From contig OX442322.1 of NCBI GenBank assembly GCA_949358305.1, positions 5,952,001-6,016,000 of the forward strand: DNA of 64,000 nucleotides. Reading direction: 5' to 3'. Made by a program: the position numbers and the translations under genes. Below the pieces are notes generated by a model. It searched no databases, was not told the origin of the DNA, and saw nothing but the letters and a program-made list of their open reading frames with translations. Numbering within the stretch: position 1 is the stretch's first letter; every line of letters starts with the position of its first letter. Positions 10,397-22,414 of the stretch are shown here, piece after piece. The DNA is from Strigamia acuminata. Its lineage: Eukaryota; Arthropoda; Chilopoda; Geophilomorpha; Linotaeniidae.

Positions 10397-11944
10397 TGTG
10401 ACGGTTATAAAACCGTATTATCCAATGTTCACACTAGGTGGCGCTGTTTATCTAACGCGCGCAGTTTAAACTCGATAAAGTTGCGAGATATATTAAATAG
10501 TTAATATAATATGGCGAATAAAATATACAGTATTTTATTAAACCTGATTAAGTATTATTTACTTGAGATATTGATTCTGTCGAATCAATATCCTGTTGTA
10601 CTTACCTTTTTGAAGAGAACCAATTGGACTCTTCTGGACCCAGTTCAATATTAGGTCCGGACTTGTGATCCACGAATCCATGGATTCTGACGTCTGATTG
10701 GCTGTCGCTAATCTGATTGTTCTCTCGAACTATATAAGCTCTGGTTTTCCACCAGACCTGCGGCTTGTTTTCTGTATGTTTGTATGTATTGTTGGTTATC
10801 GTTTGATTTCTCTCTTTCTTATCGACACATCGGGCCCCCTCGTTGTCTCAGTCAATATGTATTCAATACTATTGTGCTATTCTTCGTTGTAGCGTCATTT
10901 CGAGAAGACTAACTCCGGTAACCAAATAGTCCCGTAGCGCTAGCCAGCTGTTCTAAGGAGCAGTAGGATTTCGTACGGTGACATAGTATATCGTCCATGC
11001 ACGGGATTGATTAACACCGTTAAACAAATATCAAATTATATGATCGGTGATAGTCGCATCTATTTGCGAGATTCTCCGATCATAGGTCAGATGCTCTGCC
11101 AGAGCACATATACGGGAAGTCAAACCCGTCAAACAAATGCGGGCAAACTATTTTCCCAGGGTTCCGATGCAGTGCATTGGCCCTTCCGTTAAGTGGGCAA
11201 GACTTGTCCGAGGTCGGTAAAAGCCTTATTCACAGGCGACGCACCGGGTTGGTGGCCCGTGAGCAATTGCATTCATACCTTGCGCTAAACAAACACTCGG
11301 GTATTGGTAATGCCGATCTGGTAGTCCCCCAGGAACTGTTTACCCAGTGGTTGGTACCACTGAAAGCGACTCGTCGCAGAAAACAAATACCCGGCGCCTG
11401 ATCACGAGATCTTGTCGTCGTAAGGCATGCTGGCGGATGGAGTCTCAACAACTCCCGCGATGGTCCCCTCGACTGTCGTGACTGTCCCCGCCCATAGAAT
11501 AACAATATAACAATTCATTTGTTATATTACACTAATATTGTTTTGTTGAATTGAATATGGAATATTCTAATGAATATTCCCGAACGAATACGAAGGACTC
11601 TTTGTATTAATAGATATCCGAGCTGCGGGACCGAATACGTCTCCGTAGCGCTAACTGTGACGATGCCGCAAAGTCAGCCGCACCACTCGAACAGCATCGC
11701 CCGGAACCTCAACCAGTGTAGCCGCCGTTACACTTATCCAGAACCCCAACTCCAGTTGTAATGTTAATAAACATGTAATTATATCACACAAAATCGTAAG
11801 TTGTTATATTTGATCACATATTCACGTTGTACAGACTTCCGTAGCTTATCTCGGTTAGGTTATTTCTAGTTGTAGAAATGTCTTGTCTAAACCGATTTAT
11901 CTCTTGTAATGGCTAATTATTCAGCCAAAAGTAGAATCGTCACA
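10397..11944 (+). repeat. E1a 3' LTR (1548 bp)
   Basis: The ends TGTGACG and CGTCACA form a perfect 7-bp inverted repeat. A CCAAT-type box (GATTGGCT, 10696-10703) and TATATAAG (10731-10738) mark the promoter, and AATAAA at 11766 marks the polyadenylation signal. This puts about 1 kb of R region at both RNA ends. The middle third holds several hairpins with related loops. The E1b LTR shares all these landmarks and is 206 bp longer because one module is duplicated. Confidence 0.88.
11245..11362 (+). other. Hairpin cluster in the R region of the E1a LTR
   Basis: Three inverted repeats share a TTGGT-type loop: CGGG..CCCG at 11245-11259, GGTATTGGTAATGCC at 11300-11314, and CAGTGGTTGGTACCACTG at 11345-11362. 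The E1b LTR has counterparts with different stems but the same loop type, for example GGTGGTTGGTACCACC. Confidence 0.6.
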
Positions 11945-12243
11945 CACGTAAATTGGTGCAACTGCGTTTATAAATATGGGAACGTCGCATATTTAATAGT
12001 TTACGTGGACGACATTGTAGTTTTTGGAAAGCAGTACGAAGATGCCATGAATGTGTTAAATATGGTTAAAACACAATTCGATTTGGTCATTCTTGGACAA
12101 ACGAAAAAACTATTAGGCGTCGAATTTACCTCATATAGAGAGCAGATGGTATTACATCAAAAGACCTACATCAATAAAGTCTTGTTGAGATTCGACGACC
12201 ACTTGAAGTTAGTGAAGATTCGATCGCAGCCAATGGTGAAGTC
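11945..12243 (+). pseudogene. pol: C reverse-transcriptase fragment
   Basis: The fragment contains the copia RT active-site strand VYVDDIVVFG and the downstream LLGVEF block, about 100 residues in all. It is cut on the left by E1a and on the right by G. It closely matches the RT of F at 45250-45600 on the minus strand. Confidence 0.85.
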
Positions 12244-12766
12244 TGTTGGAAATAGGTTTCTTTTGTAGGCAAATAAGTTGCATGTCCGAGTATGTTTACC
12301 TTACCAAGCGTGTTAATTGCTTGATGATATCTGGCGCGAGTTTATGGTTTATTGCGCCATTAGTACAACGTGCCTTTAATTGTTCAGTGTATTTGTATTA
12401 CCTGCCCTGAGTTGCGAATTTGTATAATACGCAGGAATACTGTACGTGCATTTAAGTGACATTGTTGTTAAATACATTTGTGTATTTATATGCGTTAAGT
12501 TTATGTATATTATCTGGCATTTGTAAGATTATAAATGCCATGCCAAATGTATTTCCGTATTGTTTGCATTTTACATGATTTGTTCTATGTTCAACATTTA
12601 TGTGATCATAAGTCACCTGATCAATGATTCTATGTAACTCATAAATGATTTGTTCTGTATGCACTCTTAAGTTGAAAACCATGATTAAACATGGCCACCG
12701 CCTGTGCGGATTTTTGGCAAAGCCAAATATGCTGTTTTGGACTTACACCATCATTTATTTTCCACA
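12244..12766 (+). repeat. G 5' LTR
   Basis: It starts TGTTGGAAATAG and ends TTTTCCACA. It is identical to the 3' LTR by eye except for one base. A tRNA-iMet primer site follows two bases later. Confidence 0.93.
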
Positions 12767-12767
12767 T

Positions 12768-12785
12768 TGGTAGCAGAGGATGGTT
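12768..12785 (+). other. G primer-binding site, tRNA-iMet 3' end
   Basis: TGGTAGCAGAGGATGGTT is the reverse complement of the 3' end of animal initiator tRNA-Met as I remember it, with 18 of 18 bases matching. Confidence 0.85.
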
Positions 12786-14006
12786 CTCTGTAAGTCCAGC
12801 GTGAGTTTCGTGGCCAAATTCGAACTCAGCGCGAAATTCTGACCAGGAACGCATATTTTCGGCAACCACGGACATCGCGCACGACCCGGGCGGACCGTAG
12901 AGACAGAAACCAGGCATTGACGAACGTCTGAAGTGCGTCGTTTAGCAGCGAAGCCAAGTTCGGGGCGGCAACGACAGAATTATTCGTTTTTGGACGGTTT
13001 TCAAGCGATTTTCAACGCTGGAACCAGAACGTTTTCATTAAGAACAGTGAATATAATGTACTATTATTATTTTTCGTTATATTTAACAGTGGGAAACTGT
13101 TAAATCACGTCGAGTTGCGTTTACTTCACGAATCCAGTTTTTCGGAAATCCAAGATGGCGGCGCCCGTCTGGTAGTGGTTTGTGCAGCAAATTTACCGTG
13201 AATTCGTGGTTTTTGGATGAGAAAGGACACACACAACAGTAAATATAAGTTGTATGAAGTATTAATGCTCTTTTTGTTTATTTTTGACGTGAATTGCTGC
13301 GGATTTCGGCAATTTCTCCACGTATCAATACGCACGAAGATCGTCGGCAATTTAGCGGTGATTCGACGAAGTACGACGTACGTTTCTTCGCGCACACGTT
13401 TCGACAACGTGCTTGGAAGCTCCGTGGACACTCCCAGGAGCATTTACGAACGTGAAACGTTCATATCATCCACTGGAAAAGCCGCAATTTGCACAACGGC
13501 AATTGCGAAGTCGCGAACGATTGCGATTGTGTGCGAGGAAGGAAATTCCGCACACACACGAGCCTGTACCCCGGCGTACTATCGTGCTACGAGGGAGCGA
13601 CCAGCTGCCAGCTTGGGGATCGTTTTGCGACGCACAGTCCCGCAAATACACGAATCATCTCAACTTTGCCAACTTCACATCGATTTAAGTGCATTTAGGG
13701 GTTCGAAATTACTTGTCATTAGTTATTTAAGGTTTTGTTTGGGCCCTTTAGTGTGTTTGGCACCCTCTAGTCAGTCGACTAGTGCCATCCTATTTCTGCA
13801 CAGGCTTTCCCTGGCCACCGAGTGTCCCGCGGTCCTAGGAGTCCGGTCGGAACTCGGGGGATACTGTGTAGAGTTTTGCATTTGTCCTAGGGTGGATTGT
13901 GATATTTCGCCTAATTTTTGGGGGAATTTACTGTGTCTTCAGATTATTTTTGTGAAAGTGTTTGTGCAAAGTGAATTGTGCTACGGTATTATTTTGAAAT
14001 TTGATC
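12786..14006 (+). other. G leader
   Basis: This is a 1.2-kb untranslated leader between primer site and gag. It carries a YY1-type site at 13150. An open frame at 13217-14032 runs through it in another phase than gag. It has no recognisable domain and no counterpart seen in other elements. Confidence 0.6.
13150..13162 (+). promoter_or_regulatory. YY1/Pho-type site in G leader
   Basis: CCAAGATGGCGGC matches the YY1 consensus AAGATGGCGGC. Similar strings occur in B, A and I. Confidence 0.4.
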
Positions 14007-14349
14007 ATGGCAGCCGGCGATTGGAAATTTGAGGACTTTTCAAAACCATTCGCCCCTAATATACGTAAACTTGATGGGACGAATTATGAATCGTGGGCAA
14101 CCAACATGCAGCTAATTCTAGAGCAGCAAGGCACGTGGAATCACGTGGTGGGCGATGAGCCAGCGTTAACGGCTGCGGCCACACCACGCGAGATACGTGA
14201 CTTTAAGACACGTGAACATAAAGCACGTTCCTCGATTTGTTTAGCTTGCGCAGAAGCGCAAAAGGTTGTTGCTGTTGCTCATGCGACTTCTAAAAAGGCA
14301 TGGGACGCATTGAAGGAAGCCTACCAACCCACGACCATGGCTAGACAAG
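14007..14349 (+). pseudogene. gag: G Gag N-terminus, interrupted by E2
   Basis: The first 114 codons of copia Gag (UBN2/Retrotran_gag type, with YESWATNMQ and KKAWDALKEAY) start at the ATG at 14007 and stop at the E2 insertion. The duplicated CAAG is at 14346-14349 and again at 25463-25466. The frame is unbroken across the site if E2 is removed. Confidence 0.9.
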
Positions 14350-15261
14350 TGTCGTATGGCAACTGTTGGCTGCTCATACATTTCTGTGGGGCAACTGTTG
14401 GCCATCCATACATCTCGATGGGACACTTCAGTGAGGCACTTTGATTGGTCAGCCTCGTTTTGAACATTCAGATACCTGCTGTGACACCTGTGATGTGACT
14501 AAGTGATGAGTCACCAATTCCAGGAATACATGGAACCAATCGGCAAAAGGGATTAAGCAGAGGAGGAGCTTGGTGAATCATCAACTCTCTGTTAAGCATG
14601 GAAAATGGCATTGGTGATGACACTATTGGGATTAACAAGGGTGGGAACTAACATTCCTGCACTTGTGAAAGAGATAGTGGAAACACAGTGTGCAGAACAA
14701 GTTTGCAGTTAGATGTTGTCTTGACCAGTTCACCCAGAGAGCAGTTCCAAACAGCCCAGACCAAGCAGTAGAAGTTAGGCCACTTCAACCTGTTCCAAGC
14801 CAATTCTAAAGACCAACTAGAATTATGGATCCAGAGAAGACCTTCCTGAAACTTCAAGGAACTTTGGCTAAGAATCCAGAATGCTACATCTAAGTAGAAC
14901 ATTGGAACATTCAGGGAAAAGCAGTGTGAAGTGTGTGTCTTTGTGTGTGAAGCAGACAAAGGAAAATATCTGTAAGTACCCAGTTTGCCACCATTTGCAA
15001 TTTTACTGTTTCTTGAATTGTTAGATTTACCCAATGTTAGCTTTGTGTATTTGTAGTCTAGTTAATATGGTATTATGTCCTGTAATTACATATATCATTT
15101 GGTAGTAATTGATAGTATTGTGTTAGGATTTATTGGTGTGAACCAGCCTTTTGTATAAAGGCAAATTAAATAAACTTTTGTTCTTTTCTATTTCAACTTT
15201 CTATGTGTTTGCCTTATTTGACTCTAATTTCCACCGGACCATAAGAAACCACTTTGCCACA
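14350..15261 (+). repeat. E2 5' LTR (912 bp)
   Basis: It has one copy of the GGCTGCTCATACATTTC unit where the 3' LTR has two, and a 69-bp segment near 14770-14845 that the 3' LTR lacks. AATAAA lies at 15169. Confidence 0.92.
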
Positions 15262-15262
15262 A

Positions 15263-15274
15263 TGGTGCCGTGAC
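15263..15274 (+). other. E2 primer-binding site, tRNA-His
   Basis: TGGTGCCGTGAC complements the 3' end of animal tRNA-His as remembered (GTCACGGCA plus CCA), over 12 bases. It lies one base after the LTR. Confidence 0.6.
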
Positions 15275-16073
15275 ATTGGAACTGATTGTTAAAGTAAAAT
15301 TTTCCTTTTGATAAATTTTAGGGTTAAAAATTGAAAATTTAGGGGTCAAAATTGCTAATTTTTGAATAATGAGTTTTCTTTTATGCTATTTTTGGCCAGG
15401 GTTGGATTTTAATATGTTAAATCAACTAGTTTCAATCAGTATGGTTCCGAAATTGGAAAATAAATTTGGCAAAAATTCTTCAACTTTTGGGGTAAAAAGT
15501 GTGGTTTAAAAACCAAGTTATTTTGTGGAATTTCCAAGAAATTGGAATTCCTTTGTGTTGTATTTTACCCAGCAGATGCTCTATTGTATTGTGAGCTGTT
15601 GAGGAATTTGAAAAATATTGAAAGGATTATGAACAGGATACAGCCACATCTGTTCAAACACCTGTTTGCATGACTCATAGATAGTGCATTGGAATTTGGC
15701 ACAGTTAAGATTTTTGTTAAGAATAATTTTTTTTTAGATTTTAATTGGGTTAAAATATTTTTGGGAATGCTTTTAGAGAGTCTTTGATTTTTGGAAGTTG
15801 AGATTTTGGAGAAAAATTTTAAATTTTGAATAGAATTTTTTTTGAATTTTAACTTTGGAATTCTTTTGAATTCTTGATTTGGTTTGGTGGTTTGGCACAG
15901 TATTGGAATAATTTAAGTACAATTCTGTTGTTATAAACTACTGTTTCTATTGGTTGTACTAGCCTTTGTTGCTAAGATACCAAAGTAAGTTTAGGCATTT
16001 CCTGTGTGCATTTATTGCTAGAAAGAGATTGGAATTCATTTTTTTTTTCCCAACTTTTGTTCATTCATTCAAC
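15275..16073 (+). other. E2 leader
   Basis: This is 800 bp of AT-rich sequence without a gene or recognisable motif. Confidence 0.6.
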
Positions 16074-17054
16074 ATGGCTGAGGAGAAGGGAGAAATAACA
16101 CCTTCAATGATGCAAAGCCTAGTGCCCAAGTTCTCAGGCAATGGGAAAGGTGCCAAGGTAGAAGGCTTCATAAAGAATGCCAAGGCTGCTGCTAAGCTAG
16201 GCAAGTGGAGTAAAAGCTTCACTTGTAGTTTGATGAGATCAAAATTTCACGATGAAGCGAGGGTTTGGGTCGACGAGCATACACTAGCTATGGACTGTGA
16301 GATAGTGGCCGACTTTGAGAAGATGTTATTGGCGAGGTTCGGAGTCAGAGAAACAAGACACGCCAAGTTTGATAAGTTTAGTCAGGCTGCCCAAAAGAAA
16401 GGGGAGTCGGCTACAACTTTTGCCTCAAGGATCAAGGGGCTTTGGGAACTTTGTTTTGAAGAAGGGGAAAAAGCGGGTGAGCGCGACGATTTTCAACTGC
16501 AGTCGAGGTTCATTGCGGGACTCACTGGTGAACTATCCAAACAAGTCATTTTGGCTGAGGACTTTGACACCTTTGACGAATGCGTGGCCTGGGCAGCAAA
16601 GCAGGAGCTGGGACTCTCATTCTATTCTAATAGGGGGAACTCAGGGCTTGCTAAGTTGGAATTGGCAAGTGCAACGCCAAAACCCAAAACTGAGGAACCG
16701 GACAAGCTAGATGGCATTTTAAAGGCAATTAGGGAACTCACAGTAGCAATGCAGCAGAAACAAACTGCACATGTAAGCAATGTAGGAAATTCTTCTAGTA
16801 CATGTTTTAAATGCGGGAAAGAAGGTCATTGGAGTAAGGACTGCAAAGTTCAGAAACAAGACTGGAAATGTAGTTCATGTGGTGGAAAGGGTCATAATAG
16901 CTTTAGATGTGCCAACAATGAAAGTAGGCAGCAGAATTTTAAGCCTAGGTATGAGAAAAAGCCATGGACTAGAGGGCCACACATGGAAAAGAAGGGCGAC
17001 TCAGCGGAAAAAGAGATGAGTCAGCCAAAACAGGAAGATCCTCCGTTAAAATAG
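16074..17054 (+). CDS. gag: E2 Gag
   Basis: This protein of about 326 residues starts at the ATG at 16074 (MAEEKGEITPS); an upstream in-frame start at 15966 is less likely. A capsid-type helical region spans about residues 20-190. Two zinc knuckles, CFKCGKEGHWSKDC and CSSCGGKGHNSFRC, lie near residues 244-285. The stop TAG at 17052 is followed nine bases later by the ATG of the pol frame, which is -1 relative to gag. I see no canonical slippery heptamer, so termination-reinitiation or a non-standard shift is possible. Confidence 0.88.
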   Translation: MAEEKGEITPSMMQSLVPKFSGNGKGAKVEGFIKNAKAAAKLGKWSKSFTCSLMRSKFHDEARVWVDEHTLAMDCEIVADFEKMLLARFGVRETRHAKFDKFSQAAQKKGESATTFASRIKGLWELCFEEGEKAGERDDFQLQSRFIAGLTGELSKQVILAEDFDTFDECVAWAAKQELGLSFYSNRGNSGLAKLELASATPKPKTEEPDKLDGILKAIRELTVAMQQKQTAHVSNVGNSSSTCFKCGKEGHWSKDCKVQKQDWKCSSCGGKGHNSFRCANNESRQQNFKPRYEKKPWTRGPHMEKKGDSAEKEMSQPKQEDPPLK

Positions 17055-17062
17055 AAGGGCAG

Positions 17063-20000
17063 ATGGGACAAGGACCAAGTCCCATCACAGCTCAAATCGT
17101 GGTAAAAACGGGTCTAGAGGATTTTGAGAGTTATGGAGTAGAGAAATTGGAAGATGATGACAGTTTGCAACCAGAGGAATGGCAACAGATTTTTGAGACT
17201 TTTGGTTCATCCATAGGGACATTGGTACAGGAAGGGGAAACTGAGATGAACAGAAGGGAAAACACGCCGAATTTACAGGACATTCCCCGCCATCTCGACC
17301 TCTGTAAAATGGAAAAGGGAGAAGACACGCCTAATGAAGGGGACATTCTCATTCACTGTGATCTCTATGAGGGGGAATTATTGGAAGCAGAAGTTAACTA
17401 TTATTCTGAGGTTGTAGATGTCAAGGTGGAAGATTCAGTATTGGAAATAAGTGACACGCCAAAGGGTACACAGGTCACCGACCTCTCAGCACAATGGGTC
17501 GACCAGCAGATACAGGACGGAGAATTTGAGCGCACTGTTAATTACGATCACATAGTAGACACAACGCAATGGGTTAAGCAGTGGCCATATTTTCTGCATA
17601 TGTTTTTCCTGTATAGTGTAGTATTTGCAGTGGTGATTGCTGAACTTTCCGCAGGATTTTTGGTTAGGGTGGGATCCAAGATAGGACTCACAGCCAGAAA
17701 TCTCTGTTTAGTATGGTTTTATTCACTCCAGGGCCTAGTGATGCAAGGGACAAGATTTTTGTCAGCAGCTGGGAAAATGAGGGAATTAGGGAAGTCACAA
17801 GTCAACCATTGGAATACATTGGGAACTAGATTTTGGTTCAAATTACGGTTTTTAGTCGTAAGGGTAGGGCGACCTTTGGTGCATTTCGCAATTGTTAGTC
17901 GGAAGGTATCAAGGAAGTTCTATAAAAGGGTGGCTCAGATATTGGGATCCCTAAGCACAGGAAGTGCAACGACATTGAGGCTTTTAGTCGTAAGAGTTGG
18001 ACGAGCTTTGGTGCATTTTGCAATTGTAAGTCGGAAGGTATCAGGGAAGTTCTATAACAGGGTGGCTCAGATATTGGGATCCCTAAGCACAGGAAGTGCA
18101 ACGACTTTAAAGTTTTTGGTCAAAAGAATGGGACAAACTTGGAAGCATTTCGCAATTGTAAGTCGGAAGGTGGCAAGGAGGTTCTATAAAAGGGTGGGAC
18201 GAACTAGGGTGCATTTCGCAATTGTAAGTCGGAAGGCGTCAAGGGGGTTCTACAAAAAGTTGAAAACTCTAGGTATAGCCAATGTTAAGGCAATAAATGG
18301 GTGGGTGAGTGGAGTTCAGATAATACACCAGGTTGGTGGGTTAAAGGCCCTGAAGATTAATTCCGGCATTCATCCGTATTGGATTTCAACAAGCTTAAAG
18401 GAAGTGGGACGAACTGTGGTGCAATTCACAAGACAAAGATGGAGGGCATCAAGGGGGTTCTACAATAGTTGGAAGGATTTAGGTATGGTCAGTGCAAAGA
18501 TCTTAGATGAGGGGAAGTACAGAAATCAGATAATACACCAAGTGGGTGGGTTAAAGGCCCTGAAGTACAAGGAGCAGATAATACACCAGGTTGGTGGGTT
18601 AAAGGCCCTGCGAATTAGTCCCATTACTCATCTGTATTGGATTGCAGCGAGCATAGGAGAAGTGGAAGTCAAATTGATGATAGACACAGGAGCCTCTGCT
18701 AGCTTGCTGGCTATTGGAGTGTGGCAAGAGTTGCTTAGGAATAATGTAGCCTATGAGGAGGATAAGATCGATTGTGTTTTAGTGGGTGCAACGGGAGATG
18801 ACGTACAACTAATTAAAAAAGTCAGGTTACACATCACAGTTTGAGACACAAGCGTTCATCATTGGATTTACATTTACACCACCACCACGGAGAACAGAGC
18901 AATGTTGAGTGGGATAATGGGGTTGGACTTAATGCAACAATTCAAGGCAAAGATTGACACGGAAACTCACATAATAAATTTTCCAGACTCAACTATACCT
19001 GTACACACATTAGCTAATGTAACATATCGGAGGGGTAAACCTAAAGAAAGTAGTTTTCCCCAAGTGCAAAAGAGTTGCGATGAGTTTCTGTTGGCACTAC
19101 AAAATAAAACTAGTGTTAAAGAGGAATTGCCATGGCAACAAATCCCAAGGGAACTGGTATTAAATGTGGAAAGTTGGTGGGACAACCAAAAAGGGGGCGA
19201 TTCATTTTTTAATTATATAGAGGAGATGGACTCGCTAATACAGGCTAACCCTTTTAAAATGGGAGAAATAGATGGGTATTCAATCACGTCTGTTAACCCA
19301 CCAAAGACCGCCATTACAGTAGATAATTTCAAACTGGACCATTTGACAGAATTGAACAAGTTGCTAGTTGAGGAATTAATAACTGAATATATTGATGTGT
19401 TCGCAATGGACATTTTTGGGTTGGGATGTACGGATAAGATGGAACACCGGATACACCTAACTGATGATGTACCAGTGTGTAAGCGACCTTACACAGTGCC
19501 AGCGGCACAAGTTCAGGTTTTACAAGGATTGATTGATCAATTACTGGAGGCAGGAATTATTGAGCATAGTAATTCACCTTATGCAGCACCGTGCATGTTG
19601 GTCAATGCACCAGGCAAAGCACCACGCTTGGTAATTGATTATAGAGGGTTAAATGTAAAGATCGTATCAGATCAATATCCACTACCGTTGATTGAAATCT
19701 TACTGTCACAATTAGGGGACGGGAGGATCTTCTCTTCAATGGATTGTAGCAACGGATTTTGGCAGGTACCCGTAGCAGTGGGAGATCGAGGCAAAACAGC
19801 TTTTATCACTCCTTTCGGATTGTACCAATGGACAAGGGTACCCATGGGGTTAAAGACCTCACCTGCAGGATTTCAGCGTTTGTTAAGCAAAACCTTAGAT
19901 GGTATTAGGAATGGTGGAGTATTTGTAGATGATGTATTGGGGTGGACAGCAATATTTTTAGAGCATCCATCACTATTGCGTCAGATTTTTCAACGGTTCA

Positions 20001-22414
20001 GAGAGTCCAAGTTAAAGCTGAAGCCGCCAAAATGTCAATTGGGGGTAACAGAGGTTACATATTTGGGACATGTAATTGGAGAAGGAACAATTAGACCGAT
20101 TGAATCTAAAGTCCAAGCTTTGGAAAAGTGTCGAGCACCAAAGAATGTGCCAGAAGTACGGAGTTATTTGGGGATGACGGGTTACTATAGACGGTTCATA
20201 AAGAATTTTTCAACTATAGCTTCACCCCTTACCAATTTACTCAAAAAGGATACAGTGTTCGACTGGGGAGAAGCCCAGCAGTTGGCCTATGAGACACTAA
20301 AGGGACAGCTGATTAAGGGGCCGATCTTGATTTTGCCAGACTGGAAAGAGAAGTTTTTTTTAGAAACAGATGCTAGTGGACAGGGGTTAGGAGCTATTTT
20401 ACAACAACAGGTAAATGGTAGAATGCACCCCGTAGCATTTGCGAGTCGGAGGTTAAACAAAGCAGAACAATGTTACCCCGCAGTGCATTTGGAAGCGATG
20501 GGATGTGTGTTCGGTGTAAAGCATTTCACCTACTACTTGATGGGCAGAAAATTTACGCTTATCACGGATCACGCACCTCTCACCTTCCTTTTGCAAAACT
20601 CGCATGCGAAAGCACAGTTTACTAGATGGAGTATGAAACTCCAAGAATACGACTACGACATTGTATACAAGCCAGGGCCCCAGAACAAAGCGGATTTTCT
20701 ATCACGGTTGTTACCACCGGATAGCGAGGGCGAAATGAATAAAGTTAATGTTCTCAACACGAGGGATATGTCATTGATTGATTGGTGTCCAGAAAGGATA
20801 GCGGAAGCCCAATTGGCTGACCCTAAGTTAGAATTTCTAATTGAAGCCGCTAGAGGCAGGACAGCGCAGTTTAAAAGTAAATTTCCGACCTGGGACTCCT
20901 ATTATTTGACAGATGATGACATGCTTTATTTGGCTAGAAGTATACATGGGGAAGTAATTTCGATTTTAGTCGTGCCAGAAACCATGGTACCGGCAGTGTT
21001 AGTACACGAGCACAACCGGGAAGGAGCGGGTCATTTTGGCATTGAGAAAATGTTTGAAACTATTAGACAGAAGTACTATTGGCCGGGCATTTACAAAGAC
21101 ATAAAGCAGCATGTCAAGTCATGTGACCAATGCAATGCAAGAAAGGGACCAACAGGGAAGGCCCCGATTCAGATGTTCCAGCCAGTGGGAGTACCATTAG
21201 AGCGAATGGGTTGTGATATTTTGGGTCCTTTGAAAATAACTGAGAGAGGCAACCAGTTCATTATCGTGGCAGTTGACTATTTCAGCAAATGGCCAGAAGC
21301 CATGCCCCTGAAAGATCAGAGAGCTGAAACAATTGTTGCGGCATTGGATGTAATGCTTATTCAACGTTATGGACCAATGAAAACAGTCTTAACAGACCAA
21401 GGAACCCCATTTATGTCTGCAGTTTTTAATGATTGGTGCAAGAGTTTGAGTATAGAGCACGTCAACACCACCTCTTACAGGCCCCAGTGTAATGGGCAGG
21501 TTGAAAGATTCAATGCAACAATAGCTGCTGCATTGTCACATCTTTTGACAGAGGGACACGAGGATTGGGATTTGCAAATTGGCAAAGTATTGATGGCATA
21601 TAGGTTTGCGGTTCACAAAGTAACAGGGCACACACCAGTGTTTTTGTTTACATCGCGTGATCCATTTTGAACAATAGATATGTTCACTAGAGATAATTCC
21701 AGCTCTGTCAGATACATTGCACACCGCAGTGAGGCAATGCAGAATACATTTGGAAGGGTTAGAAAGGCGTTGAATGATTTTGCTGAGCACCAGCATTTGC
21801 GAAGTTTGTCCAAATCAAGGGATAAACAGATAGAAGTAGGAGATTTGGTTTATCTAAAGCATGTGAGGATCAAGCCAGGTGACATAAGAAAATTGGCACA
21901 ACCACATCAGGGTCCATTCAGGGTAATTACAAAAATCAATGATGTGAATTATCGGATTAGACTGATGGAGGATCCTTCAAAGGAACAGACAGTTCATGTG
22001 GATAGACTAAATAAGATAATGGAGCCAAGGATATATCCATATTTGGAATTTGAAAATGAAGAAGCGGAAGCATCTGGGGAGAGTGAAATACACTCAGAGT
22101 CGGATTCTGATGCCGAAGTAAACTGGGAAGAGGAAAGAATTTCCCAGAGGAAATGCGCAAGGCAAACAAAAAGGCCGCATGTAGAGGAAGAATTAGTCGA
22201 TGTAGAGGAAGAATTAGTCGATGTAGAGGAAGAATTAGTCGAAGTAGAGGAAGCACAAGGCAATGAGCAATTGGTCGACAGACAGACTGAGCCATTGACT
22301 GAAAATAAGTTTGGTGGGGGCAGATATCCGCAACGAAATAGGGAACCCACACGACAGTTCAACGAGTATCACTTGACTAAAATATTGTGGAAGATTTTCG
22401 GGGAAAAAGAGTAG
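17063..22414 (+). pseudogene. pol: E2 Pol with long N-terminal extension, interrupted
   Basis: One frame runs from 17063 to 22414 with TGA stops at 18842 and 21668. The first about 530 residues precede the protease and are unusual. They hold a hydrophobic segment near residues 174-200 (LHMFFLYSVVFAVVIAE), a 44-residue repeat present about 3.4 times (132-bp DNA repeats from about 17850), and three copies of QIIHQVGGLKALK. The protease DTGA is at about 18680. Between 18842 and 18902 it reads on in the +1 frame and then returns, so two opposite indels have occurred. RT has FVDD near 19925. RNase H, integrase (HHCC near 21010-21130; DDE) and a GPF module (about 21910) follow. The 3' end has a tandem VEEELVD repeat. 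Confidence 0.85.

Larger units (their letters stand above)
1..11944 (+). mobile_element. E1a, Ty3/gypsy element with ORF3 and very long LTR (5' LTR outside window)
   Basis: The order is leader, gag, pol, accessory ORF3, polypurine tract and a 1548-bp 3' LTR, which defines a Ty3/gypsy element about 12 kb or longer. The 3' LTR begins TGTGACG and ends CGTCACA, and after 11944 the sequence turns into a copia reverse-transcriptase gene (element C), so E1a was inserted into C. The 5' LTR is not in the window, so its target duplication cannot be checked. A relative (E1b) lies on the minus strand at 59745-63062 and shares ORF3, tract and LTR. One frameshift near 3140-3190 interrupts pol; gag and ORF3 are open. 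Confidence 0.9.

Noticed and set aside
10397-11944. Hairpin cluster as a tRNA array or riboswitch
   Set aside because: The hairpins are too short for tRNAs, have no CCA or cloverleaf, and lie inside an LTR between TATA box and polyadenylation signal.
13217-14032. 271-codon open frame in the leader of G
   Set aside because: It is out of phase with gag, has no recognisable domain and no counterpart in other elements. It may be chance in a stop-poor leader.
17045-17063. Canonical -1 slippery heptamer between gag and pol of E2
   Set aside because: The bases before the stop do not fit X_XXY_YYZ in the gag frame. Reinitiation nine bases downstream is equally plausible.
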